64,000 nt of DNA from an uncultured Alphaproteobacteria bacterium. GTDB taxonomy: Bacteria > Pseudomonadota > Alphaproteobacteria > Micropepsales > Micropepsaceae. The stretch lies in NCBI GenBank assembly GCA_902826695.1, contig CADEFU010000003.1:124001-188000 (forward strand), in the 5' to 3' direction. Positions 25,170-37,019 of the stretch are shown one piece after another; the first letter of the stretch is position 1, and the number at the start of each line of letters is the position of its first letter. The position numbers and the translations under genes were made by a program. A model generated the notes under the pieces. That model was given only the letters and a program-made list of their open reading frames with translations, did no database searches and had not been told where the DNA came from.

Positions 25170-26908
25170 GCGCCGAACAGCCCCTTCAGATCCTTCTTCA
25201 TGATCTTGCCGTTCGCGTTGCGCGGCAGCGTCTCGGGCAGGAACAGGATCTTCACCGGCACCTTGAACGCGGCGAGCTTCTGCGACACGAAGTGCCGCAA
25301 CTCTTCCTCGCTCGCCTTCATGCCGGGTTTCAGATGCACGGCCGCAGCAGGCTCTTCACCCAACGTGCGGTGCGGAATACCGATCACCGCGGCGTCCATC
25401 ACCGACGGGTGATCGTAGAGCGCGTTCTCGACCTCGACGCAGTAGATGTTCTCGCCGCCACGGATCAACATGTCCTTCGCCCGGTCGACGATATAGACGA
25501 AGCCTTCCTCGTCCACCTTCGCAAGGTCGCCCGTCTTCACCCAGCCGTCCACGAACGTCTCCGCCGTCGCCTGCGGTTTGTTCCAATAGCAACGCACGAC
25601 GATCGGCCCGCGATACCAAAGCTCGCCCACTTCGCCGACGGGCAGGTCCTTACCTTCAAGCGAAACAATCTTCACCTCACCGGTGGGCGAAGGCACGCCG
25701 CAGCTCGACGGCTTGCGCTCGTAGTCCTCGCCGAAATTGCTCGTCGCGGTGGCGGAGGTTTCCGTCATGCCCCAGCCTTGGCCCGTCTTGATTTGCGGCA
25801 AGCGTTCGCGCAAGCGCCGCACGAGCTCCGGCGCCGACGGCGCGCCGCCATAGGACACCGTCTCAAGCGACGACAAATCGAACTCGTGAAAGCGCGGATG
25901 CTCGATGATCTGCCAGGCGATCGTGGGCACGCCGCCGGCACTGGTGATCTTCTCGCGTTGAATGAGTTCCAACGCTTGGTCGGCAATCCACCGCCGCTGC
26001 ATCACGAGTTTCGAGCCACCGAACACCGCCGGTATCATGACCGCAAAGCATCCCGTCGCATGGAAGAACGGCACCGAAATCAGGCTCGCCTTCTGCACCG
26101 TGGGATCGGGCACCGGCAGGGCCTCGCCGCGCCTTAAGAACGACCGCGCCTGTGCGCACATCGCGTTGAAGAAGTTCGACACGATGTTGCGATGCGTGAT
26201 CACCGCGCCCTTCGGCTTGCCCGTCGTGCCCGACGTATAGAAAATCGTCGCGTCGTCGTCGGGCTCCAGCACCACGTTCGGCAGCGCAACCTCGTCGAGC
26301 TTCGCCCACGCGTTCGGCACGCCGATCACGTCCTCGAGTTTCTTCACGCGCGGATCGGCGATCTCCTCATACGACCGGCACACATAGACACGCTTCAAAT
26401 CGGGGCAGGCATCCACATGCTCGCGCACGCGCTCCCACCGCTCCGCATCGATAAGCGCAACCGACGTGCCCGAATCCTGCAAGCCGTACTCGAGCTCCGC
26501 CCCCGTCCACCACGCGTTCAACGGCGTCACGATCGCGCCCGCCAGAATGGCCGCCCAAAACGCGACCGACCACTCCGGCAGATTGCGCATGATGATGGCG
26601 ACTCGGTCGCCTTTCTTGACGCCGTCGGCGACCAGCCGCTTCGCCAGCTGCGACACCGCCCGGCGGTGCGCGTCGAACGTGACGCGATCTTCGTCCAAGA
26701 CCATGTAGTCGCGCGCAGCGAACGGCCGGCTCGCCTCGAACACAACCGCAAGCGAGGCCGGTGCGTTCTTCCACGTCTTGATCCTGACGCCCCGGATCTC
26801 CTTCTCCTCGATCTCGAAGGGCGAGGCCGGCGCGCCAACAAGCATCGCATGCGCCTGCGCAATCGGCATGGCGGGAAAACCCTTGGGCAGGGACGGGGCA
26901 GCAGACAT
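25166..26908 (-). CDS. AMP-binding acyl-CoA synthetase
   Basis: A 580-residue member of the ANL superfamily, activating a carboxylic acid with ATP and CoA. Core motifs: FYTSGTTGKPKGAVITH (A3), GWGMTETSAT, VDGWVKTGDLAKVDEEGF, RAKDMLIRGGENIY and the catalytic Lys in NANGKIMKKDL. The start at 26908 follows a GAGGAA ribosome site; the open extension to 27211 is not protein-like. The acid substrate cannot be inferred. First gene of the pair with the MBL hydrolase. Confidence 0.92.
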   Translation of the reverse strand: MSAAPSLPKGFPAMPIAQAHAMLVGAPASPFEIEEKEIRGVRIKTWKNAPASLAVVFEASRPFAARDYMVLDEDRVTFDAHRRAVSQLAKRLVADGVKKGDRVAIIMRNLPEWSVAFWAAILAGAIVTPLNAWWTGAELEYGLQDSGTSVALIDAERWERVREHVDACPDLKRVYVCRSYEEIADPRVKKLEDVIGVPNAWAKLDEVALPNVVLEPDDDATIFYTSGTTGKPKGAVITHRNIVSNFFNAMCAQARSFLRRGEALPVPDPTVQKASLISVPFFHATGCFAVMIPAVFGGSKLVMQRRWIADQALELIQREKITSAGGVPTIAWQIIEHPRFHEFDLSSLETVSYGGAPSAPELVRRLRERLPQIKTGQGWGMTETSATATSNFGEDYERKPSSCGVPSPTGEVKIVSLEGKDLPVGEVGELWYRGPIVVRCYWNKPQATAETFVDGWVKTGDLAKVDEEGFVYIVDRAKDMLIRGGENIYCVEVENALYDHPSVMDAAVIGIPHRTLGEEPAAAVHLKPGMKASEEELRHFVSQKLAAFKVPVKILFLPETLPRNANGKIMKKDLKGLFGA

Positions 26909-27003
26909 GGGCGGTTCCTCAGGTGGCAATTTCTTGTTGCCTTTGGACTTACCGCGCGGCGACACCCTGGACAAGCACTCAACGGACGGGGCAGCCTCAA
27001 CAA

Positions 27004-28770
27004 ATGAAAACATCCGCGCTGCTCGCCCAATCCTGCTCCTGTTGCACGCCGCCGCTGCAGGGCCTCTACCGCGCCTCCCGCCGCCAAGTGCTGGCCGGGG
27101 CGGCTCTCTCGCTCGCCACCCCGCGCTTCGTCTGCGCCGCGGCGCCCAGTGCGAGCACGGCCCCCGACACAATCTTCCTGGGCGTAACCGCGCGCACGAT
27201 GGACCCCGCAAACCCGGTCGCCGAAGCGATCGCGGTCAAGAACGGGCGCATCGTCGCCGTCGGCAAGCGCGGCGAGATCGCGGCGCTGAAGGGCACCGGG
27301 ACAGAGGTCATCGACGCGAACGGCGCCACGATCCTGCCCGGCTTCATCGACCCGCACGTCCACATCGTGATGGCGGCAGCCCTGTCGAGCTTTACCAACG
27401 TCAGCGCGCTGCTGTGCCCCACGATCGACGATGTGTTCGCCAAGCTGCGCGCGGCGGTGGCGAAAGCGGGGCCGGGGGCGTGGGTGCCCGCGAAGGGCTT
27501 CGACCCCTCGCTCACCACGGGCAACGCGAACATCACGCGCAAAGAGTTGGACGCGATCGCGCCGGACAACCCGATCTTCATGCTGAACGCCTCCGGCCAT
27601 CTCGCCTACGTGAACTCGAAGGCGATCGAGATCGCAGGCGTCACCGACACGACGCCCGACCCGCCGGCCGGCGGGCGCTACTTCAAGGATGCGAACGGCA
27701 GGTTGACCGGCCAGCTCGCGGGCGGAACCTCCTACGGACCGTTCGTCGCGAAGATGCCGCGAGCGGACGCCGCCGCGCTCGTCGCGGCGTCGGCGAAGGA
27801 ACTCGCCATGGCCGCGAGCAAAGGCTGCACGATGCTCGTCGATGCGGGCCTCGGCAGCTTCGCCGGTCCCGACGAACTCGCGATCCTGAAATCGATCGTG
27901 GCCGGCGGCAATGCCTCGGTGCGCCTCGCCGCAATGATGACGTCGCGCTTGATGGACAAGTGGCTCGCGATGCCCGACGTCAAGCCCGGCGCGGGCGACG
28001 ACCGCTTCCGCCTGCTCGGCTTCAAGTTTTGGTCCGACGGCTCGAACCAAGGCAATACCGGCTATCTGCGCGAGCGCTATCTGAACGTCGATGGCCGTGG
28101 CGTCTTGAGCTTCCCGCCCGAAGAACTGGCCGCGGGCATGAAGCGTGCGCACGACGGCGGCTGGCAGGTCGCGGTCCACGCGAACGGCGACGCCGCGATC
28201 GACGTCACGCTCGACGCTTATGAGAAGGCGCTGAAGGCAAACCCGCGCGCCGACCACCGCCACCGCATCGAACACTGCTCGATCGCGTGGGACGAACACT
28301 ACGCCAAGATGGCGGAACTCAAACTCACACCCTCATTCCTGATCGGCCACGTGCACTATTGGGGCAAAGCCTTCCGCGACCGCATCATCGGACCGGCGCG
28401 CGCGGCCAGGCTCGGCGCCGGCCAGTCGGCGCTGAAGCACGGCGTGCGCTTCTCGCTGCACTCCGACTACGACGTGACCGAGATCGGCCCCTTGCGCTGC
28501 ATCGAAAACGCCGTCACCCGCATCATGCGCGACGGCGGTGAGGTGCTGGGCCCCGATCAACGCATCCCCGTCGACCAAGCGCTGCGCGCCATGACCATCG
28601 ACGCCGCCTACCAAGCAAGAATGGACCACGCCGTCGGCACGCTCGAAGCCGGCAAATACGCCGACCTCGTCGTCCTGGAAGAAGACCCAATGAAGGTCGA
28701 CCCCACACGCCTCAGCCAAATCAAAGTCCGCGAGACCTGGGTCGAGGGCGAGAAGCGCTTCAGCTCGTGA
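27004..28770 (+). CDS. Exported Tat-type amidohydrolase (amidohydrolase_3 / YtcJ-like)
   Basis: A 588-residue metal-dependent hydrolase. The N-terminus has a long region with the cluster CSCC near residue 14, then a twin-arginine signal ASRRQVLAGAALSLA and a cleavage-like CAAA, suggesting folded export to the periplasm. The catalytic domain shows FIDPHVH (metal ligands), later VHANGDAAID, HRIEHC and the HSDYDVTE segment, as in amidohydrolase_3. The substrate is unknown. Transcribed divergently from the acyl-CoA synthetase, 95 bp between starts, and its 3' end overlaps the serine hydrolase by 11 bp. Confidence 0.88.
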   Translation: MKTSALLAQSCSCCTPPLQGLYRASRRQVLAGAALSLATPRFVCAAAPSASTAPDTIFLGVTARTMDPANPVAEAIAVKNGRIVAVGKRGEIAALKGTGTEVIDANGATILPGFIDPHVHIVMAAALSSFTNVSALLCPTIDDVFAKLRAAVAKAGPGAWVPAKGFDPSLTTGNANITRKELDAIAPDNPIFMLNASGHLAYVNSKAIEIAGVTDTTPDPPAGGRYFKDANGRLTGQLAGGTSYGPFVAKMPRADAAALVAASAKELAMAASKGCTMLVDAGLGSFAGPDELAILKSIVAGGNASVRLAAMMTSRLMDKWLAMPDVKPGAGDDRFRLLGFKFWSDGSNQGNTGYLRERYLNVDGRGVLSFPPEELAAGMKRAHDGGWQVAVHANGDAAIDVTLDAYEKALKANPRADHRHRIEHCSIAWDEHYAKMAELKLTPSFLIGHVHYWGKAFRDRIIGPARAARLGAGQSALKHGVRFSLHSDYDVTEIGPLRCIENAVTRIMRDGGEVLGPDQRIPVDQALRAMTIDAAYQARMDHAVGTLEAGKYADLVVLEEDPMKVDPTRLSQIKVRETWVEGEKRFSS

Positions 28771-29980
28771 ACGCCGAATACACCATCGTCCGCAGCTCCC
28801 GCCGGATCGGATAGAAGCTCGACGGGATGAGCTGCGTCATGAAGATCGCGATCAGCTGTTCCTTCGGGTCGATCCAGAACGACGTGGATGCGGCGCCGCC
28901 CCACGAATGCTCGCCGACTGATCCGGGGATCATCGTCTGCACGGGATCCATCGTGACCGAAAAGCCCAAGCCGAACCCGACACCGTTGTAAGCAACCTCG
29001 CTGAACAACGAGCGCGACAGCGCCGGCAAGTCCTTGCCGTCCGGCAGATGGTTCATGGTCATGAGCTCGATCGTCTTCGGGCTCACGATCTGCGCGCCGT
29101 CGAGCGATCCGCCGTTCAGCACCATCCGGCAGAATTTGAGATAGTCGCTGACCGTCGACACCAACCCGCCGCCGCCGGAGACGAAGCTGGGCGGTTGGAG
29201 ATAGGCGCTCGTCGCCGGATCGTCCTGCAACTCCATCCCGCCCTTGGCCGGAATGTAACAGGCAGCAAACCGCGACTCCTTCCCAGCATGCACATGAAAG
29301 TCGGTGTCAGCCATGCCGAGCGGCTTGAAGATCTTCGTGCGCAGGTAGTCTTCGAACTTCTGGCCCGAAATCTTTTCGACGAGATAGCCCACGATGTCCG
29401 TCGACACGGAGTAGTTCCATGCCGTCCCGGGCGAGAACTCGAGCGGCAACTTGGCAAGACCCTCGATCATGGTCTCTAGCGTGCCGCTCTTTTCGATCTG
29501 ACCGATCTTCAGCTTGCGATATGCGGCATCGACGTTGGTCGATTCTTGAAAGCCGTACGTCAGCCCCGACGTGTGCCGGAGCAAATCGACGATCAGCATC
29601 GGCCGTTCCGGCGCCTTCGTGCGGAACGGCGTCGTCCCGCCGCCGCCCACGAACACGCCAAGATCCTTCCACGCGGGGATATATTTGTGCACCGGCTCGT
29701 CGAGCGAGACCAAGCCCTGCTCGACCAACTGCATGAACGCAATCGACGTGATCGGCTTCGTCATCGAATAGATGCGGAAGATCGTGTCCTCCGTGGCCTT
29801 CGTCTTGCGTTCGACGTCCGCCAATCCGATCGTCGAAAAATGCGCAATCTGCCCGCGCCGCCAAACCAGCGTCGACGCGCACGGAATCCGTCCGCTGTCG
29901 ATGTACTTGCGCTGCAGGAACGGATCAATCCGCTCAAGCCTCGTTGACGACAAACCGACGGCTTCCGGACGTGCGCTCAT
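28760..29980 (-). CDS. Serine hydrolase of the beta-lactamase/EstB family
   Basis: A 406-residue protein. The SxxK catalytic pair is S72 MT K75, and the Tyr motif lies in WNYSVSTDIVGYL. HSWGGAASTSFWIDP is the usual C-terminal block. This is the class C beta-lactamase-like esterase group, which more often hydrolyses esters than antibiotics. No export signal is evident. The start at 29980 has AAGGAAC upstream; the longer open frame is not used. Confidence 0.9.
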   Translation of the reverse strand: MSARPEAVGLSSTRLERIDPFLQRKYIDSGRIPCASTLVWRRGQIAHFSTIGLADVERKTKATEDTIFRIYSMTKPITSIAFMQLVEQGLVSLDEPVHKYIPAWKDLGVFVGGGGTTPFRTKAPERPMLIVDLLRHTSGLTYGFQESTNVDAAYRKLKIGQIEKSGTLETMIEGLAKLPLEFSPGTAWNYSVSTDIVGYLVEKISGQKFEDYLRTKIFKPLGMADTDFHVHAGKESRFAACYIPAKGGMELQDDPATSAYLQPPSFVSGGGGLVSTVSDYLKFCRMVLNGGSLDGAQIVSPKTIELMTMNHLPDGKDLPALSRSLFSEVAYNGVGFGLGFSVTMDPVQTMIPGSVGEHSWGGAASTSFWIDPKEQLIAIFMTQLIPSSFYPIRRELRTMVYSAFTS

Positions 29981-30029
29981 GTGATGTTCCTTCGAATGGC
30001 GTGATGGCCGACCATAGCAAGGAAGACGC

Positions 30030-30191
30030 CTCACGCGAAACCGCGAAGGAACAAGGTTCACACAATGAAACAATGGCGCGCCGTGCGCCGAAGGCGCAGC
30101 GTAGACCCTACGACTGGCGCTGCGCGCCCGGGGTGGGCTCCCATTGTTTCATTGTTCCATTGTGTGAGAATTCTTTGCGGCCTCGCGTGAG
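30030..30191. repeat. Long fold-back (inverted-repeat) element
   Basis: Arms of about 47 and 51 bases (30030-30076 and 30141-30191) are near-complementary. They share CTCACGCGA at the outer ends and TCACACAATG and AATGAAACAATGG inside. The 64-base centre has further stems, including CGTAG/CTACG at 30100-30112 around ACC. It occupies the gap between the serine hydrolase start and the Rieske gene stop. No coding sequence is in it. It resembles a small MITE or a palindromic unit. Confidence 0.75.
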
Positions 30192-30196
30192 CCCAC

Positions 30197-31216
30197 TTAC
30201 GAAATCGCCGCCGCGACAAACGCCTGGAACCAAGCGACCCCAGCCTCGTGCTTCGGCGATAAGACTCCCGCCTCATACACACCCGCCTCGATGTTCGCCT
30301 GCACCCGCTCGCAGATCCACTTGTCCTCGGCGGTGACGATCGCCGACGTGCTGATCACGCTCTGCCGCTTGACCGGATCGGACGCTGCGTCGGCCGTCAG
30401 ATAGAAATCGTAAATGAGCCGCGTCGCCCCAAGCGAGAGCGGCACCATCCGCTCCATCATCAACCCATTCTCGTAAACGTTCACGCCAAGTCCCGGCAAC
30501 ACGAACGCCCACAAACCGTCGTAGACGCCCCCGGTGTTTCGCGTTGGCGCATTGTGAAAGCAAACGCCGTCGTCGACCGTCACCTCGTACTTCGTCGCGT
30601 CAACCTCGGCGTTCAATTGCGGATGCACGAGCGGGATGTGATATCCTTCGAGATAGTTCTCGACATAGACCTTCCAATTGCACGCAATGTCGTGCGTGCG
30701 CCGGTCGGTGTGGACGAGCTTGCTCAGATCGCGCTTGCCCATGCGCTTGTCGAGCGGCGAGAGCAGCGTAGAAAGGGCAGGGGCCTTCGCATCGACGTTT
30801 ACGAACACGAATCCGCGCCAAGTCTCGACGTTGAGTTCGAAGAGACCGTAGTCGCGTGGATCGAACCCCGCCGCCGCGCCGAAGTCGCGCGCGTTCCGAA
30901 GCCGTCCATCGAGCGTATAGACCCACCCGTGATACCGACATGTCAGCGCGCCGCCGCAATTCCCGCGCTCTTCGTCGAACAGCGGCCCGGCCCGATGCCG
31001 GCAGACGTTGTGGTAGCCCTTGATGCCCTTCGCCGTGTTGACGACGATCAGCGGGTACCCGGCCATCGTCGCCGTCAGAACATCGCCCTCACGCGCGAGT
31101 TCCGACTGGTGGCCCATGAAAAGCCACGATCGTCCAAACACGGATTTTCGCTCGAAAGCGAAGAGGGCAGGGTCCCGGTAGAGAGAGGCGTGCGCGGCGT
31201 GCTGTAGCTGGGTCAT
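30197..31216 (-). CDS. Rieske [2Fe-2S] aromatic-ring-hydroxylating-type oxygenase
   Basis: A 339-residue oxygenase alpha-type subunit. The Rieske cluster ligands are CRHR and CRYHG at residues about 73-95. The mononuclear iron site lies in ENYLEGYHIPLVHP. Such enzymes hydroxylate or demethylate aromatic or quaternary-amine substrates with electrons from a separate reductase, which is not seen here. The start at 31216 begins the family sequence. Substrate unknown; choline/carnitine-type or aromatic substrates are both possible. It follows tldD by 8 bp on the same strand. Confidence 0.9.
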   Translation of the reverse strand: MTQLQHAAHASLYRDPALFAFERKSVFGRSWLFMGHQSELAREGDVLTATMAGYPLIVVNTAKGIKGYHNVCRHRAGPLFDEERGNCGGALTCRYHGWVYTLDGRLRNARDFGAAAGFDPRDYGLFELNVETWRGFVFVNVDAKAPALSTLLSPLDKRMGKRDLSKLVHTDRRTHDIACNWKVYVENYLEGYHIPLVHPQLNAEVDATKYEVTVDDGVCFHNAPTRNTGGVYDGLWAFVLPGLGVNVYENGLMMERMVPLSLGATRLIYDFYLTADAASDPVKRQSVISTSAIVTAEDKWICERVQANIEAGVYEAGVLSPKHEAGVAWFQAFVAAAIS

Positions 31217-31224
31217 GCCCCAGT

Positions 31225-32649
31225 CTAAGCAGCCGTCCCACCCACTGTCAGCCCTTCGATCAACAGTGTCGGCTGCCCGACCCCAACCGGTACGCTCTGA
31301 CCGTTCTTGCCGCAGGTCCCCACACCGGTGTCGAGTTTCAGGTCGTTGCCGATCATTTTCACCCGCGTGAGCGAATCCGGTCCGTTGCCGATCAGTGTCG
31401 CACCCTTTACCGGTGCGCCAACCTTGCCGTCCTCGATGCGATACGCCTCGGTGCACGAGAACACGAACTTGCCGCTCGTGATGTCCACTTGGCCCCCGCC
31501 GAAGTTCACCGCGTAGATTCCGCTCTTCACGCTGCGCAAAATCTCTGCGGGATCATGATTGCCCGCGAGCATGAACGTATTGGTCATGCGCGGCATCACG
31601 GTGCTGCCATAGGACTGGCGCCGCCCGTTTCCTGTCGCCTTCATGCCCATCAGCCGTGCGTTCTGGCGGTCCTGCAAATATCCTTTGAGAATGCCGTCCT
31701 CGATCAACACGGTCCGGCTGGTCGGCGTCCCTTCATCGTCCACCGAGAGCGACCCGCGCCGCGACTCGATCGTCCCGTCATCGACAACCGTGACCCCCGG
31801 TGACGCAACCCGCTCGCCCAGCAAACCCGCAAACGCACTCGTCTTCTTGCGATTGAAGTCGCCTTCGAGCCCATGCCCGATCGCTTCGTGCAACAAGATG
31901 CCGGGCCAACCGGGCCCCAGCACGACCGGCATGACGCCCGCAGGTGCGGGCACCGATTGCAGATTCACCAAAGCCTGACGCAGCGCCTCGTCCACCGCGC
32001 CTTTCCAGGTCTCAGGCTTCAGGTAGAAGTCGTAGGACGTCCGCCCGCCCATCCCGTGCGAGCCGGACTCCTGCCGGTCGCCTTCGCCCGCAACGATCGA
32101 AACATTGAGCCGCATCAGCGGCCGCACGTCGCGCACTGTCATCCCGTCGGGGCGGATGATCTCGACCGCCTGCCACTCGCCGGACAGCGAGCAAGACACC
32201 TGCCTGACGCGCGAGTCCTTGCCCCGCGCATAGGCGTCGATGTCGGCGAGCAGCTTCGTCTTTGCCTCGAACGGCGTCCCGTCGATCGGATTGGCGTCGG
32301 AGTAGAGCTTCACATTCGAACGCTGCGGCCCGGCCGCCCATTGGCCCGTGTGCCCACTCTTCACCGCCTGCACGGCGCCGGCCGCCCGCTTCATCGCCGC
32401 TTCGCTAAGCTCCGACGAATGCGCAAAGCCGATCGCCTCGCCCGCGACCGCGCGCAACCCAAACCCCTGCGTTGTATCGAAGCTGGCCGATTTCATGCGC
32501 CCGTCGTCGAACACGAAGGATTCGCTCAGCCGGTACTCCAAATAGAGTTCCCCGTCGTCCGCACCCTTGAGCGCGTCACCCGTGATCCGCTCTACCGCGC
32601 CGCGGTCGAGGCCCGTCCGCGTAAAGAACAAGTCGCTTGTGTTGCTCAT
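31225..32649 (-). CDS. tldD: Metalloprotease TldD
   Basis: A 474-residue catalytic subunit of the TldD/TldE protease. The zinc motif HEAIGHGLEGD (HExxxH) is present, together with YGSTVMPRMTNTFMLAG, CTEAYRIEDGK and VGTCGKNGQSVPV. It acts in the cytosol on unfolded peptides. The start at 32649 (MSNTSD) opens the family sequence; an in-frame Met further upstream is rejected. It lies divergently from the cox operon, an arrangement common in alphaproteobacteria. The partner pmbA is 17 kb away. Confidence 0.96.
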   Translation of the reverse strand: MSNTSDLFFTRTGLDRGAVERITGDALKGADDGELYLEYRLSESFVFDDGRMKSASFDTTQGFGLRAVAGEAIGFAHSSELSEAAMKRAAGAVQAVKSGHTGQWAAGPQRSNVKLYSDANPIDGTPFEAKTKLLADIDAYARGKDSRVRQVSCSLSGEWQAVEIIRPDGMTVRDVRPLMRLNVSIVAGEGDRQESGSHGMGGRTSYDFYLKPETWKGAVDEALRQALVNLQSVPAPAGVMPVVLGPGWPGILLHEAIGHGLEGDFNRKKTSAFAGLLGERVASPGVTVVDDGTIESRRGSLSVDDEGTPTSRTVLIEDGILKGYLQDRQNARLMGMKATGNGRRQSYGSTVMPRMTNTFMLAGNHDPAEILRSVKSGIYAVNFGGGQVDITSGKFVFSCTEAYRIEDGKVGAPVKGATLIGNGPDSLTRVKMIGNDLKLDTGVGTCGKNGQSVPVGVGQPTLLIEGLTVGGTAA

Positions 32650-32810
32650 ATGAGGGTCTCGTTGTTTTTGGGTGGCGCTCGAAGTGAAGGTAGGCGCTGC
32701 GTCCGCACCGTCAATCAACAGTCATGCGCATCTTGTGGCATATGGTCGCAATGACGTTGGGGCGCCTGCGCCGCTAAACCCGCTCCACTAAAACTATCCA
32801 GAGTCTGAGG

Positions 32811-32834
32811 CTCAAGGGATCGATTCCTCTTGAG
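32811..32834. promoter_or_regulatory. Inverted repeat upstream of coxB
   Basis: CTCAAG at 32811-32816 and CTTGAG at 32829-32834 form a 6-bp inverted repeat in the 223-bp divergent tldD/coxB gap. It may be a regulator or transcript-structure site for the cox operon. No promoter with good boxes was found in this gap. Confidence 0.3.
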
Positions 32835-32872
32835 ATTTCCAATCATTCGCTCGAACGGGGCTGACCAAGCGC

Positions 32873-33724
32873 ATGCGCGCATTATCGCGATTTGGAATCA
32901 CGTCTTTCGTGGCGCTCGCCGCCGTGATCGCAGCAACAACTTCCACGTGGGCGGCCGCTGAAGGCGGTCAGCCGGTGGACAAGCAGATCAGTCTGCAAAC
33001 ACCCGCGACCGATCACATGCAGAACATCGTGGACTTCCACGACTTCCTGCTTGTGATCATCACCGGCATCACGCTGTTCGTTCTGGGCCTCTTGCTATGG
33101 GTGATGGTCCGCTACAACGCGCGGGCCAATCCGAAGCCCGCGACCTGGACCCACAACACACTCATTGAAGTGATGTGGACGCTGATCCCCGTCCTGATCC
33201 TCGGGCTGATCTCCGTCCGCTCGTTCCGCCTTCTCTATGAGGGTGAAGTCGTCCCGCCGAATGTAGACCTGACCGTGAAGGCGATCGGCCACCAATGGAA
33301 CTGGTCGTACGAGTACCCGGACCAAGGCATTGAGATCGAACTCGCCGAAATGGCGACCCCGGAAGAGGCCGCCGCTCAGGGTGAACCGCGACTTCTGGCG
33401 GTTAAGGCCGGCCAAAAGGTCGTGGTCCCGGTCGGCAAGGTCGTGCGCGTAATCGTGACCTCGACCGATGTGATTCACGCCTGGACGATCCCGGCCTTCG
33501 GCGCGAAAATCGATGCGGTCCCCGGCAAGCTGAACGAGACTTGGTTCAAGGCCAACCGCGAGGGCGTCTTCTACGGTCAGTGTTCTGAGCTTTGCGGCAA
33601 GAGCCACGCATTCATGCCGATCGCGGTCGAAGTGGTCAGCCAAGAACGCTTTGACCAATGGGTCGCGCAGAAAAAGACATCGGCTGCTCTCGACGTTGCG
33701 CCCACGGCGCTCGCGGCGCGCTAA
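32873..33724 (+). CDS. coxB: Cytochrome c oxidase subunit II
   Basis: A 283-residue periplasm-facing subunit with a signal peptide (to about residue 28) and two membrane helices (about 55-80 and 95-115). The CuA site is C237 SEL C241 GKS H245 AF M248, with its upstream His in STDVIHAW. It receives electrons from cytochrome c and passes them to heme a. First gene of the cox operon. Confidence 0.97.
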   Translation: MRALSRFGITSFVALAAVIAATTSTWAAAEGGQPVDKQISLQTPATDHMQNIVDFHDFLLVIITGITLFVLGLLLWVMVRYNARANPKPATWTHNTLIEVMWTLIPVLILGLISVRSFRLLYEGEVVPPNVDLTVKAIGHQWNWSYEYPDQGIEIELAEMATPEEAAAQGEPRLLAVKAGQKVVVPVGKVVRVIVTSTDVIHAWTIPAFGAKIDAVPGKLNETWFKANREGVFYGQCSELCGKSHAFMPIAVEVVSQERFDQWVAQKKTSAALDVAPTALAAR

Positions 33725-36287
<2,563 letters not shown>

Positions 36288-36291
<4 letters not shown>

Positions 36292-36440
36292 GCGCACCGA
36301 TGAACCTGACGCCGGAAGAGCAAAAGAAGCGCAAGCAACGCAACTGGGCGTTGGCAGGAATCCTGCTCGCCTTCATCGTGCTCGTCTACGTCGTGACGAT
36401 CGTTAAGCTTGGCGGCAACGTCGCCAACAGACCGATGTGA
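36288..36440 (+). CDS. Small cox-operon membrane protein (CoxF-like)
   Basis: A 50-residue protein starting ATG 36288 (overlapping the ctaB stop as ATGA) and ending TGA 36438-36440. It has a charged N-terminal stretch, LTPEEQKKRKQRNW, and one membrane helix, GILLAFIVLVYVVTIVKLGG. The position between ctaB and ctaG and this architecture match the small CoxF-type protein of alphaproteobacterial oxidase operons. Its role in oxidase assembly or stability is presumed, not known. It is short enough to be missed by gene callers. Confidence 0.85.
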
Positions 36441-36447
36441 GGGTGGC

Positions 36448-37008
36448 ATGATGAACCCGAATGACAAGATTCTGGTGATGTGTGCCGGGTTGGTTGCGAG
36501 CATGGTCGGCCTGACCTACGCCTCTGCGCCGCTCTACCGCATCTTCTGCGCCGCGACCGGCTTCGACGGCACGCCGAAGATGTTCAGCACAGCCTCGCAA
36601 ACCGTGTCAGACACGACGATCGAAGTCCGCTTCGACGCAAACGTTGCACCGGGCCTGCAATGGCAGTTCCGCAGCGAGAAGGTTGCGACGAACCTCCGTC
36701 TCGGCGAGAACACGGTGGATTTCTATCGGGCCTACAACGCCGGCGGCTCGCCAGTCACCGGCATCGCGAAGTTCAACGTCACGCCTCTTCGCGCCGCAAA
36801 GTACTTCAACAAGATCAAGTGCTTCTGCGAGGACGGGCAGGAATTGAAGGCTCACGAGTCCGTCCGCTTCGGCGTCGCCTACTTCATCGATCCGCGCATC
36901 GCGACCGATCCGGACACGAAAGACATCAAAGCGGTCACGCTCTCCTACACATTCTTCCCGGCTAAATCCGAAACCACAACTGTCGCGCAGCTGCGCACTG
37001 TAAATTAA
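36448..37008 (+). CDS. ctaG: Cytochrome c oxidase assembly protein CtaG (Cox11-type)
   Basis: A 186-residue copper chaperone for the CuB centre. One N-terminal membrane helix (about 8-28) anchors a periplasmic beta-sandwich. The copper-binding pair lies in IKCFCEDGQ, followed by FGVAYFIDP and VTLSYTFFP. The start is ATG 36448 (or 36451). It lies seven bases after the CoxF-like gene, in operon. Confidence 0.95.
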   Translation: MMNPNDKILVMCAGLVASMVGLTYASAPLYRIFCAATGFDGTPKMFSTASQTVSDTTIEVRFDANVAPGLQWQFRSEKVATNLRLGENTVDFYRAYNAGGSPVTGIAKFNVTPLRAAKYFNKIKCFCEDGQELKAHESVRFGVAYFIDPRIATDPDTKDIKAVTLSYTFFPAKSETTTVAQLRTVN

Positions 37009-37019
37009 AGGTCGAGACC

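Noticed and set aside
26527..28299. Long minus-strand open frame opposite the amidohydrolase
   Set aside because: Antisense to two well supported genes and without recognisable domains.
30030..30191. Insertion sequence
   Set aside because: No transposase frame lies within or beside the inverted repeat; only a non-coding fold-back is visible.
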